A stretch of 64,000 nucleotides of DNA, taken from Alloprevotella sp. GTDB taxonomy: Bacteria > Bacteroidota > Bacteroidia > Bacteroidales > Bacteroidaceae. Both the position numbers and the translations under genes were made by a program. Positions 27,596 to 35,252 of the stretch are shown here, piece by piece. The stretch's first letter is position 1; every line of letters begins with the position of its first letter. The DNA is taken from contig JAFVDF010000009.1 of assembly GCA_017478625.1 (NCBI GenBank), positions 62,001-126,000 of the forward strand, written 5' to 3'. A model generated the notes under the pieces. It was not told the origin of the DNA, made no database searches, and was given only the letters and a program-made list of their open reading frames with translations.

Positions 27596-28339
27596 ATGCC
27601 TACAATGAATTCTGAGAAATATAACATACCTACCCATGTCGCCATAATTATGGACGGCAATGGTCGCTGGGCCAAGCAACGTGGGCTAGACCGGAGTTTG
27701 GGGCATCAAAAAGGTGTAGAGACCGTGAGGAAAATCACCACAGAAGCCACACAGATGGGCATCCGATATCTTACGCTTTATACTTTCTCTACTGAAAATT
27801 GGACTCGCCCCCACGCAGAAGTTGCTGCGCTTATGGGTCTGATTCTTGAAAGTATGGAAGAGGAGATTTTCGTAAAGAACCAAGTGCGCCTGCGTATTAT
27901 AGGTGACATTACGCGACTGCCACAAGAAGTTCAAAAAGCCATTTTGACACTTCAACAGCACACAGCACAATTTTCGCGTATGACCTGTGTCCTCGCGCTA
28001 AACTATTCTGCACGTTGGGAACTTACACAAGCCACGAAACGGCTCATACAAAAAAAACAAGAGGGCCTTATCGATGCCCAGAGCCTGACGCCAGAAGATA
28101 TCTCACACGAACTGAGCACCTCCTTTATGCCCGACCCCGATTTGCTCATTCGCACCGGTGGCGAACAAAGGCTGAGCAATTTCTTGTTATGGCAAAGTGC
28201 TTACACAGAGTTCTATTTTACCGACAAATACTGGCCAGACTTTAGCACCGACGACTTCCGCGAAGCCATTGTGGCTTTCCAGCATCGCCAAAGACGATTC
28301 GGCCAGACAGGAGAACAAGTTGATCAATCCACTGAATAA
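27596..28339 (+). CDS. uppS: Undecaprenyl diphosphate synthase
   Basis: cis-Prenyltransferase that extends farnesyl diphosphate with isopentenyl units to C55-PP, the carrier for peptidoglycan and O-antigen. 247 residues. The catalytic segment IIMDGNGRWAKQRG has Asp20; the RxG...E region LLIRTGGEQRLSNFLLWQSAYTEFYF near the C-terminus is intact. The start may be 27596 or the ATG three codons later. It is 16 bases after the DUF6089 gene and 28 bases before bamA. Confidence 0.96.
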   Translation: MPTMNSEKYNIPTHVAIIMDGNGRWAKQRGLDRSLGHQKGVETVRKITTEATQMGIRYLTLYTFSTENWTRPHAEVAALMGLILESMEEEIFVKNQVRLRIIGDITRLPQEVQKAILTLQQHTAQFSRMTCVLALNYSARWELTQATKRLIQKKQEGLIDAQSLTPEDISHELSTSFMPDPDLLIRTGGEQRLSNFLLWQSAYTEFYFTDKYWPDFSTDDFREAIVAFQHRQRRFGQTGEQVDQSTE

Positions 28340-28367
28340 TCCGTTTATATTCTAGACGTATTTTTAT

Positions 28368-31010
28368 ATGAAGAAGAAATATGCAAGTCTATGGTTTCTT
28401 GGGCTAATGCTCTTGTTTTGTACGCAGACAGCTTGGGCACAAGAGAATGTGACGCGAGAGATAAATCCTGACATTTCCTATACCGGACAAGGCGAAAGAT
28501 ATGAACTTGGGGGACTGGTTGTGGACGAAGTTCCTGGCTTCGACCCTGATCTTCTTTCTTCCATTTCGGGACTTTTCGTAGGGAAAGTCTATGAAATCCC
28601 CGGTGCCGACATTACTGATGCAGTCCGCCGATATTGGGATCACAAACTTTTCTCCAACGTGCGCATTACTGCCGATAGTATAGTGGGCCACAGAATATAC
28701 CTACACGTCCATCTGACCGCCCAGCCACGTATTTCCTCTATCAGCTACACTGGTGTAAAGAAGAGCGAGCGCGAAGCCATAGAGAAAAAACTCGGCCTGC
28801 AGACCGGAAGTCAGATTACACCGAACATTGTGGACCGCGCAAAAATCCTGATCAAAAGATACTTTGAGGACAAAGGATTTAAAAACTGTTCTGTTGATAT
28901 CACGCAACGAGAAGACATCACGAGCGATAATAGAATGCTCGTAAACATTGATATAAAGAAAAACGCAAAGACTCATGTCAGCCACATCTATATGGCTGGT
29001 GTCTCAAACAAGGAAGCCCGTAAGTTAAAGAGGGCTATGAAGAAGACACACGAAAAGAGTCTTGTAACTTTGTTTAAGTCTAAAAAATTCCTTCCAGAGA
29101 AATTTGAAGAAGACAAAGAACATGTCATCACGCGCATGAATGCGTGGGGATTCCGCGACGCACTAATCCTTTCAGACAGCGTAGAAAATGTAGATGAAAG
29201 CCATGTAAATATCTATTTAGACCTTAGCAAAGGACAGAAATATTATGTGCGCAACATCAGTTGGGTGGGAAATACCGTGTACCCCACAGATGTACTCCAA
29301 AACATCCTTCGGATGGAAAAGGGCGACGTTTATAATCAGACACACATGAATAAGAGGCTCAACGAGGACGATGATGCCGTTGGAAATCTTTATTATAATA
29401 ACGGATATGTCTTCTATTCGCTAGACCCCACCGAAGTAAACATCGAAGGAGACTCTATAGATTTGGAAATGCGTATCCGCGAGGGTCGCCAAGCCCGTTT
29501 CAATAAAATAAACATTACAGGAAATACGCGCGTATATGAGAATGTCATCCGACGCGAACTTCGCACCAAGCCCGGCGACCTCTTCAGTATGGAAAGCATT
29601 AAGCGCTCCGTAATGGAACTGGCTCAAATGAACCAATTCGATGCAGAAGCACTGCAACAAGGTATGTCTAAAGCCATAAAGCCCGACCCAGAGAACGGAA
29701 CGGTAGATATAACCTATCCGCTTGTTTCTAAAGGTGGCGACCAACTCCAGCTTTCTATCGGATGGGGCCCCACTGGTATCGTAGGACAGGCGGGTATTAA
29801 ATTTACCAACTTTTCTGTACGCAATCTCTTCCGCAAGGATGGAAAGAAGCACGTAGGTTTCTTGCCGCAAGGTGACGGTGAAACCGTTGCACTCAATGTG
29901 CAGACAAACGGTACCTACTACCAAAGTTACAGTTTCTCCTTCCTAGATCCATGGTTCGGCGGGAAACGGCCCAACCAGTTCTCTTTCTCGTTCTATTACA
30001 CCAAGCAGAGCGACGTAAACTCCAACTATTATAATAGTAGCTACTACAACAATTACTACTACAACTATCTGACGGGTTACGGAAATAATAACAGTTATTA
30101 TAACTATACTAATTATTATGACCCCGACAAGTATGTAAAGATGGTTGGCTTATCCATCGGATTCGGAAAGCGCTTGCGCTGGCCCGACGACTATTTCACT
30201 TTCTCAGCTGAACTGGCCTATACGCGCTATATGCTGAAGTCGTGGCAATACTTCCTTATCACAGACGGCAATTGCAATAACATAAATTTGCGTTTGGCTC
30301 TGAATCGTACTTCAACCGATAATACATTCTATCCGCGCCGTGGTTCTGAACTTGAACTGTCCGTTGCTTTCACTCCGCCCTATTCTCTTTGGGATGGAAA
30401 GGATTATGAAAATCTGGCAAATGATTACCGCAGTTCTACCTATACTAAGGAATCGCAAGAAAAGTTCCGCTGGATAGAATATCACAAATGGAAATTCAAA
30501 TTGCGCAATTTTATTGCACTGGCAAACATCCCTAAGGCGCCCGTATTGATGACTCGCGTTGAATTCGGATTGCTGGGAAGTTACAATCGCCATAAGAAGT
30601 CGCCCTTTGAGGCCTATTATGTCGGCGGTGACGGTATGTCCGGCTACACTTACGGATATGCCACTGAAACCATTGGACTGCGTGGCTACGACAACGGCTC
30701 CCTTGCAGGAAATCAGGGCGACAATGCCTACGCATATAGCCGTATGACACTCGAACTACGCTATCCACTTATCCTCGAAGGCCAAACCAATATTTTTGCA
30801 CTAGCCTTTGCTGAGGGCGGAAATGCCTGGACAGATGTCAAGAAGTTCAATCCTTTTGACATGAAACGCAGTGTGGGCGTTGGTGTACGCCTAATGTTGC
30901 CGATGGTAGGTATGATGGGAGTAGACTGGGCTTACGGTTTCCAGCGTTACATCAATGGTGTAAAGGCTGGTGGAAGCCAGATACACTTCATCATGAATCA
31001 GGAATTCTAA
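28368..31010 (+). CDS. bamA: Outer membrane protein assembly factor BamA
   Basis: 880 residues. Signal peptide (to about residue 25), five POTRA domains (roughly 40-440), then a 16-strand barrel (PF01103) ending GGSQIHFIMNQEF with the terminal aromatic. It folds and inserts barrel proteins in the outer membrane. Residues about 549-590 form an unusual low-complexity loop made almost only of Tyr and Asn with a few Ser, Gly and Thr. The gene follows uppS and precedes two skp chaperone genes, the classical grouping of lipid carrier, BAM and periplasmic chaperone. Confidence 0.96.
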   Translation: MKKKYASLWFLGLMLLFCTQTAWAQENVTREINPDISYTGQGERYELGGLVVDEVPGFDPDLLSSISGLFVGKVYEIPGADITDAVRRYWDHKLFSNVRITADSIVGHRIYLHVHLTAQPRISSISYTGVKKSEREAIEKKLGLQTGSQITPNIVDRAKILIKRYFEDKGFKNCSVDITQREDITSDNRMLVNIDIKKNAKTHVSHIYMAGVSNKEARKLKRAMKKTHEKSLVTLFKSKKFLPEKFEEDKEHVITRMNAWGFRDALILSDSVENVDESHVNIYLDLSKGQKYYVRNISWVGNTVYPTDVLQNILRMEKGDVYNQTHMNKRLNEDDDAVGNLYYNNGYVFYSLDPTEVNIEGDSIDLEMRIREGRQARFNKINITGNTRVYENVIRRELRTKPGDLFSMESIKRSVMELAQMNQFDAEALQQGMSKAIKPDPENGTVDITYPLVSKGGDQLQLSIGWGPTGIVGQAGIKFTNFSVRNLFRKDGKKHVGFLPQGDGETVALNVQTNGTYYQSYSFSFLDPWFGGKRPNQFSFSFYYTKQSDVNSNYYNSSYYNNYYYNYLTGYGNNNSYYNYTNYYDPDKYVKMVGLSIGFGKRLRWPDDYFTFSAELAYTRYMLKSWQYFLITDGNCNNINLRLALNRTSTDNTFYPRRGSELELSVAFTPPYSLWDGKDYENLANDYRSSTYTKESQEKFRWIEYHKWKFKLRNFIALANIPKAPVLMTRVEFGLLGSYNRHKKSPFEAYYVGGDGMSGYTYGYATETIGLRGYDNGSLAGNQGDNAYAYSRMTLELRYPLILEGQTNIFALAFAEGGNAWTDVKKFNPFDMKRSVGVGVRLMLPMVGMMGVDWAYGFQRYINGVKAGGSQIHFIMNQEF

Positions 31011-31139
31011 TACAAGACTGTCGGACAGGCTGATTTAATAAAAAAAGTTAAAAATCGCATAATGCAAATAACCTTTTGCTCCTTTCCGGCGTCATAACAA
31101 ATATTTCGATTATAAATAACCCGCATAAAATTTGAAACT

Positions 31140-31655
31140 ATGAAACGTCTATTCATCCTACTCGTGGCTTCCGTAGCCATGCTCAGTGCTAACGCACAGA
31201 AATTTGCCCTTGTAGATATGGAATATATCCTTTCGAACATTCCCGCCTATGAGCGCGCCAACGAACAACTCAATCAGAGTTCTAAAAAGTGGCAGAATGA
31301 GGTAGAAGCCCTCGAGACTGAATCAAAAACGCTTTATAAGAACTACCAGAACGAGGCTGTATTCCTTTCGGAAGAGCAGAAAAAGGAGCGCGAACAGGCT
31401 ATCGTAAATAAAGAGAAAGAGACAAGTGACTTGCGCAAGAAGTATTTCGGCCCAGAAGGTGAACTTTTCAAGAAGCGCGAGAGTCTTATGGCCCCGATTC
31501 AGGAAGAAGTGTACAATGCCATGAAGCTTGTCGCTCAGCAGCGTAATCTGCAACTCATACTCGACCGTTCAAGCGACACCGCAGGCATACTTTTCGCTTC
31601 TCCCGCCATTGACGTGAGCGACGAAGTGCTTGGCAAGTTAGGTTATTCCAATTAA
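31140..31655 (+). CDS. OmpH/Skp family periplasmic chaperone, first copy
   Basis: 171 residues. Signal peptide (MKRLFILLVASVAMLSANAQ), then the FALVDMEYILSNIPAY opening and a long charged coiled-coil (about 35-125) typical of Skp/OmpH (PF03938). It closes on RNLQLILDRSSDTAGILFASPAIDVSDEVLGKLG. Skp trimers hold unfolded outer-membrane proteins in the periplasm on their way to BamA. It is 129 bases downstream of bamA. Confidence 0.93.
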   Translation: MKRLFILLVASVAMLSANAQKFALVDMEYILSNIPAYERANEQLNQSSKKWQNEVEALETESKTLYKNYQNEAVFLSEEQKKEREQAIVNKEKETSDLRKKYFGPEGELFKKRESLMAPIQEEVYNAMKLVAQQRNLQLILDRSSDTAGILFASPAIDVSDEVLGKLGYSN

Positions 31656-31671
31656 ACTGCTTACTTTTGCG

Positions 31672-31679
31672 CCCGTATC
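31672..31679 (+). promoter_or_regulatory. -7 box before second skp
   Basis: TACTTTTG, 70 bases upstream of the second skp ATG. It could give that copy separate expression; no good -33. Confidence 0.4.
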
Positions 31680-31749
31680 CACCTGTTACACCCTGCATCC
31701 GGTGGATGTAAACCTTGAAATATAAACCATCATAAACAATATCATCAAA

Positions 31750-32259
31750 ATGATTAAGAAAATTCTTCTCGCGGTGCTGATGCTTGCACCCCTGAGCCTT
31801 TCCGCTCAGAAATTTGGCCACTTCGATCTCAATGCTACCGCAGCAGAACTTCCAGCTTATAAGACTGCTGAAGCAGAACTCAAATCTTTGGGCGAACGCT
31901 ATACGAAAGATCTTGAAGATATGCAGAAAGAGATTCAGACCAAGGCTGAAAAATATCAAAAGGAGGTAAACGAACAGACACCGCAGAATATCCGCGAACG
32001 TTACGAGCAGGAGTTGCAAGGAATGTACGAGAAGTTCCAGCAGGCCCAAGCCGACAATCAAAAGGCTTTTGAAGACGCCCGTGCTCAGAAGATGCAGCCC
32101 ATCATTCAGCGCATTATGGACGCAGTCAATAGCGTGCAGAAAGAAGGTGGCTATGTCTATGTAATTGATACGCAGACGGCCCTGCAAGCCAACATCTTTA
32201 TCAACACGGCCATCAGTGAGGATGTTACGGCAAAGATTAAGAGCAAACTCGGTATCTAA
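31750..32259 (+). CDS. OmpH/Skp family periplasmic chaperone, second copy
   Basis: 169 residues with signal peptide (MIKKILLAVLMLAPLSLSAQ) and the same coiled-coil architecture as the first copy, though quite divergent in sequence (FGHFDLNATAAELPAYKTAEAELKSLGERY). Long Glu/Gln/Lys helices cover about 40-115. The paired paralogues probably assemble as tentacle-like trimers; division of labour is unknown. A strong terminator follows. Confidence 0.92.
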   Translation: MIKKILLAVLMLAPLSLSAQKFGHFDLNATAAELPAYKTAEAELKSLGERYTKDLEDMQKEIQTKAEKYQKEVNEQTPQNIRERYEQELQGMYEKFQQAQADNQKAFEDARAQKMQPIIQRIMDAVNSVQKEGGYVYVIDTQTALQANIFINTAISEDVTAKIKSKLGI

Positions 32260-32279
32260 CCCGTTCGTTCTGTCCATAC

Positions 32280-32317
32280 AACAGGCTTATGATAAAACAT
32301 CATAAGCCTGTTTTTTT
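32280..32317 (+). terminator. Terminator after second skp
   Basis: 14-bp perfect stem AACAGGCTTATGAT (32280-32293) with its complement (32299-32312), 5-base loop, then seven T. Confidence 0.9.
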
Positions 32318-32592
32318 ATGTCCCAATCAGAGACTTTGTCCTTGTTATCTTATACTGCCACCTCTTCCTCCCGCGGAGCACCTTAACCTGTATTACAGTA
32401 GAATTTCCGTAACAGAACCAGAAAACGAGTAGATAAAAGAGCCCGCCTTATAGGGCGCGTCCACTGAGGCGTGGATACTATGAAAGGATAAATACGCTGT
32501 ATCGGAAAAAATCTCTGTTGAATAAGTTCCGCAATCTGATTACCGAAAAAACTTCTCCTCTTGCCAAGAAAACGGCCTTGTGTAATACAAAC
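32318..32592. other. Non-coding stretch, skp to sulfatase
   Basis: No credible gene, promoter pair or repeat was seen here between the skp terminator and the sulfatase terminator. Confidence 0.5.
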
Positions 32593-32628
32593 ATCAGCAG
32601 GCCGTACAAAATAGTACGGCCTGCTGAT
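32593..32628 (-). terminator. Hairpin terminator after sulfatase
   Basis: 15-bp perfect inverted repeat ATCAGCAGGCCGTAC (32593-32607) and complement (32614-32628) with a 6-base loop, just beyond the sulfatase stop. The T-run on the minus strand is weak. Confidence 0.6.
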
Positions 32629-32638
32629 TGTAATTCTT

Positions 32639-34159
32639 CTATAGTCTTTGGGGCAACGTGATACGGAAATCAGAACTGTCAATATGCTCCGCATAAATAT
32701 AGTCCACAAGTCGCCGGACAATATCTGGATGTGCCACGCTGACATCATTATCTTCATGGATGTCGGAAGCCAGATTATAGAGCCTGCATTGCCCCTTTTC
32801 CACCACCAGCTTCCAGTCTCCTTCGCGTATGCCCATCATGTCAGTCTCATGAAACTCCCAATAGAGGTACTGGTGCTGTTTCTCTTGCGGTAAGCCCTGG
32901 AAAGCCGGCCACATAGATATGCCGTCAAAGCGGTCGTCCTTCAAACGCGGATTACGGTATTTGCTTTCATAATTTTTGATACCTGCAACGTCGCAGAAGG
33001 TAGGCATAAGGTCATAAAAGGCAAACATCTGGTCGCTTACCACACCGGCAGGAATCTGTCTGGGCCAGCGCACGATAAATGGGACACGTATTCCTCCTTC
33101 GTAGGTACTCCGCTTCTTACCCTGTAATAGTCCGTCGCGATTGAAGAAGTCTGGGTCTGCGCCACCTTCTTCATGGGGGCCATTGTCGGAAGTAAATATT
33201 ACCAGCGTATTATCCTCCAATCCTTTCTCGCGAAGTTTCTGCAGAATCTCACCCACTTGCAGGTCAAGACGCGTAATCATTGCAGCAAATTCCGCATGCC
33301 CATGTGCTGTCGGATTATAGCGTGACCAGGGCTCGCCGTTGTAGTTTTTTTCTTCAGAAAATTGGGGAACATAAGCCCCTAATATAGAATCAAGTGGCTG
33401 GCGCAATTCCGCATGAGGCAATGTATAGGTAAACACACCGAAAAATGGCTCGTCTGACGTCTGACGGTCCAGCCATTCCAGAGCGTGCCTATGTATCAGG
33501 TCGGCACTATACTGCGCTCTGTTGATATATTCGGGACCATACATCGGATGCTGAATGTTTTGTTCCAGCACAACACGATGCACCGCAGTATCTCCCTTGG
33601 CCCGGCTGAACTCATTGAGGAAGTTGGGAAAATAGAGGTGGGCCTGAAACTGACAAATATAGCCGTAAAACTCATCCACACCGCGCTTGTCGGGCGTAGA
33701 GACCGAACCTTCATATCCTCCTGCCCATTTTCCGAACATACCCGTTTTGTAGCCTTCGCGCTTAAAGATCTCAGGCAAGATGACGTGGGCCGTATCGTAA
33801 GGTTCCTGACCTACTACAGTATAGTCCTCGTTCTCTCCATACATCTGAGGCACCAGTTTGTCCTGCCAATACTCTTTATTTCCGCGCACATGTGTATGCC
33901 CTGAGTGTTGGCCCGTCATAAACGTGGCACGGGAGGGCGCACTGACAGGGCTTCCGCAGTAAGCCTGCGTAAACCTTATACCCTCGGAGGCCATACGGTC
34001 TATGTTGGGGGTAAGGATATAGTGCTGACCATAACAGCCTAAGTCACCATAACCCATGTCGTCGCACATAATGTAGATGATATTGGGCCGCTGTTGTGCC
34101 ACGACACCAGCCGACAGACCACTTAATCCGGCCAGCAGAAACGTTGCTTTTTTGTCCAT
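32639..34159 (-). CDS. S1-family sulfatase, serine-type
   Basis: 506 residues with an N-terminal signal peptide (ending VVAQ near residue 22). The sulfatase fold starts with RPNIIYIMCDDMGYGDLGCYG; Asp33 and Asp34 bind Ca2+. The formylglycine motif is Ser73-Ala-Pro-Ser-Arg77 (SAPSRATFMTGQHSG), so the catalytic residue comes from serine and needs a radical-SAM maturase (anSME), which is not in this window. TSDNGPHEEGG and the C-terminal subdomain are intact. It removes sulfate esters from sugars such as mucin glycans or glycosaminoglycans; substrate unknown. Transcribed alone. Confidence 0.93.
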   Translation of the reverse strand: MDKKATFLLAGLSGLSAGVVAQQRPNIIYIMCDDMGYGDLGCYGQHYILTPNIDRMASEGIRFTQAYCGSPVSAPSRATFMTGQHSGHTHVRGNKEYWQDKLVPQMYGENEDYTVVGQEPYDTAHVILPEIFKREGYKTGMFGKWAGGYEGSVSTPDKRGVDEFYGYICQFQAHLYFPNFLNEFSRAKGDTAVHRVVLEQNIQHPMYGPEYINRAQYSADLIHRHALEWLDRQTSDEPFFGVFTYTLPHAELRQPLDSILGAYVPQFSEEKNYNGEPWSRYNPTAHGHAEFAAMITRLDLQVGEILQKLREKGLEDNTLVIFTSDNGPHEEGGADPDFFNRDGLLQGKKRSTYEGGIRVPFIVRWPRQIPAGVVSDQMFAFYDLMPTFCDVAGIKNYESKYRNPRLKDDRFDGISMWPAFQGLPQEKQHQYLYWEFHETDMMGIREGDWKLVVEKGQCRLYNLASDIHEDNDVSVAHPDIVRRLVDYIYAEHIDSSDFRITLPQRL

Positions 34160-34206
34160 ACCAGACGTTTATGAAAGAAGAAACACCTTACAAAAGTTCA
34201 TTTTTG

Positions 34207-34214
34207 CAAAGATA
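34207..34214 (-). promoter_or_regulatory. -7 box for sulfatase
   Basis: Minus strand TATCTTTG, 47 bases before the ATG; no clear -33. Confidence 0.45.
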
Positions 34215-34291
34215 ATCTTTCAAAAACTATTAGTTTTTATTCCACACCTTAATATTTAAAAACTTTTTAAGCGTTTACCTGTAGTTTTTCT

Positions 34292-34299
34292 TATTTTTG
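34292..34299 (+). promoter_or_regulatory. -7 box for acidic-tail barrel gene
   Basis: TATTTTTG, 44 bases before the ATG at 34344; the -33 region is only T-rich. Confidence 0.45.
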
Positions 34300-34343
34300 T
34301 ACGACTATAAAAATGACCTTTCAACTCTTAGTATAAGGTTCTC

Positions 34344-35219
34344 ATGAAATTCCATAATACCCTTTTGCAACGCTTCAAGTACCACCTTTGCGTCGGCGCA
34401 TTATTGATGATTTTTACTCTGTCAGCGAACCCGATAAATGCGCAATCTCCGGCAGAGCTAAACTGGGTAAAAAAGCATAAAGCCTACCCTTACGGATTTC
34501 TTAGTCTGCAAGGGGGTGCCCAGACTACATTGGCCGAGGGCATCGGGGCTCGAAAACTCTTTACTCCTATTGCCTCTGTCAGCCTCGGCTACCAGATCAA
34601 TCCTTATATAGGCCTGCGCGCCAACGTAAGTGGTTGGAAGAACAAGGGATACCTTGCGTCGCTCCAGCAGAAGTATGCTTATAAATACGTCAATTATGAC
34701 CTTGACTTATTGCTCAATGTGTCACAATTCCTAGCCTCGTCGAATTATAAAAACACCAATGTTTTCCTCGTCGGCGGATTGGGCATAAACCACGGCATCA
34801 GTAACAGACAGATGCGCCAGTGGGTAGCATCGGGCCAGCACACGTCCACCTATCCATGGCGTAGGCATGCGTTCTACAACGCGCGCGTAGGTGTACTCGT
34901 AGAGCATGCTCTGACGCGCCATCTGGCCGTCAATATAGAAGCCACGGCCAATAACGTCGGCGACCGCTATAATTCCATAGCCAACGGGCATGGCGATTGG
35001 CAGATACAGGTGCTGTGCGGTGTGAGCATCCGCTTCGGACACAAGAAGAATCCGCATTTTGATCCGAATTTTGGCATAGAGGACACGCCCGAACTGCAGT
35101 TTGAAGAAGTCAGCACCGCCCTCGAAGAAACCGAAGCCGTAGAAGAGGTCGAAGAGGCCACAGCAGATGACGACGAAGAGGAAGAGGAAGCCAGCGAAGA
35201 GCCCGCTCTTGCCAACTGA
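34344..35219 (+). CDS. Outer membrane barrel protein with acidic C-terminal tail
   Basis: 291 residues. Signal peptide ends near PINAQ (about residue 34). Residues 45-235 look like an eight-strand barrel (YGFLSLQGGAQTTLAEG, PIASVSLGYQINPYIGLRANVSGW, NVFLVGGLGINHG, WQIQVLCGVSIRFGHKK). After residue about 245 comes a tail of some 45 residues dominated by Glu, Asp and Ala. In related OmpA-type proteins a peptidoglycan-binding domain would follow the barrel; here it is absent and the frame stops cleanly. The tail would face the periplasm. It is 33 bases upstream of the M16 protease gene. Confidence 0.82.
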   Translation: MKFHNTLLQRFKYHLCVGALLMIFTLSANPINAQSPAELNWVKKHKAYPYGFLSLQGGAQTTLAEGIGARKLFTPIASVSLGYQINPYIGLRANVSGWKNKGYLASLQQKYAYKYVNYDLDLLLNVSQFLASSNYKNTNVFLVGGLGINHGISNRQMRQWVASGQHTSTYPWRRHAFYNARVGVLVEHALTRHLAVNIEATANNVGDRYNSIANGHGDWQIQVLCGVSIRFGHKKNPHFDPNFGIEDTPELQFEEVSTALEETEAVEEVEEATADDDEEEEEASEEPALAN

Positions 35220-35252
35220 TACCATAGTACAATCTCTTAATACCATACATTT

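Noticed and set aside
34344..35219. Frameshifted OmpA gene with its peptidoglycan domain lost
   Set aside because: The bases after the stop do not encode an OmpA-like domain in any frame before the M16 gene begins 33 bases later.
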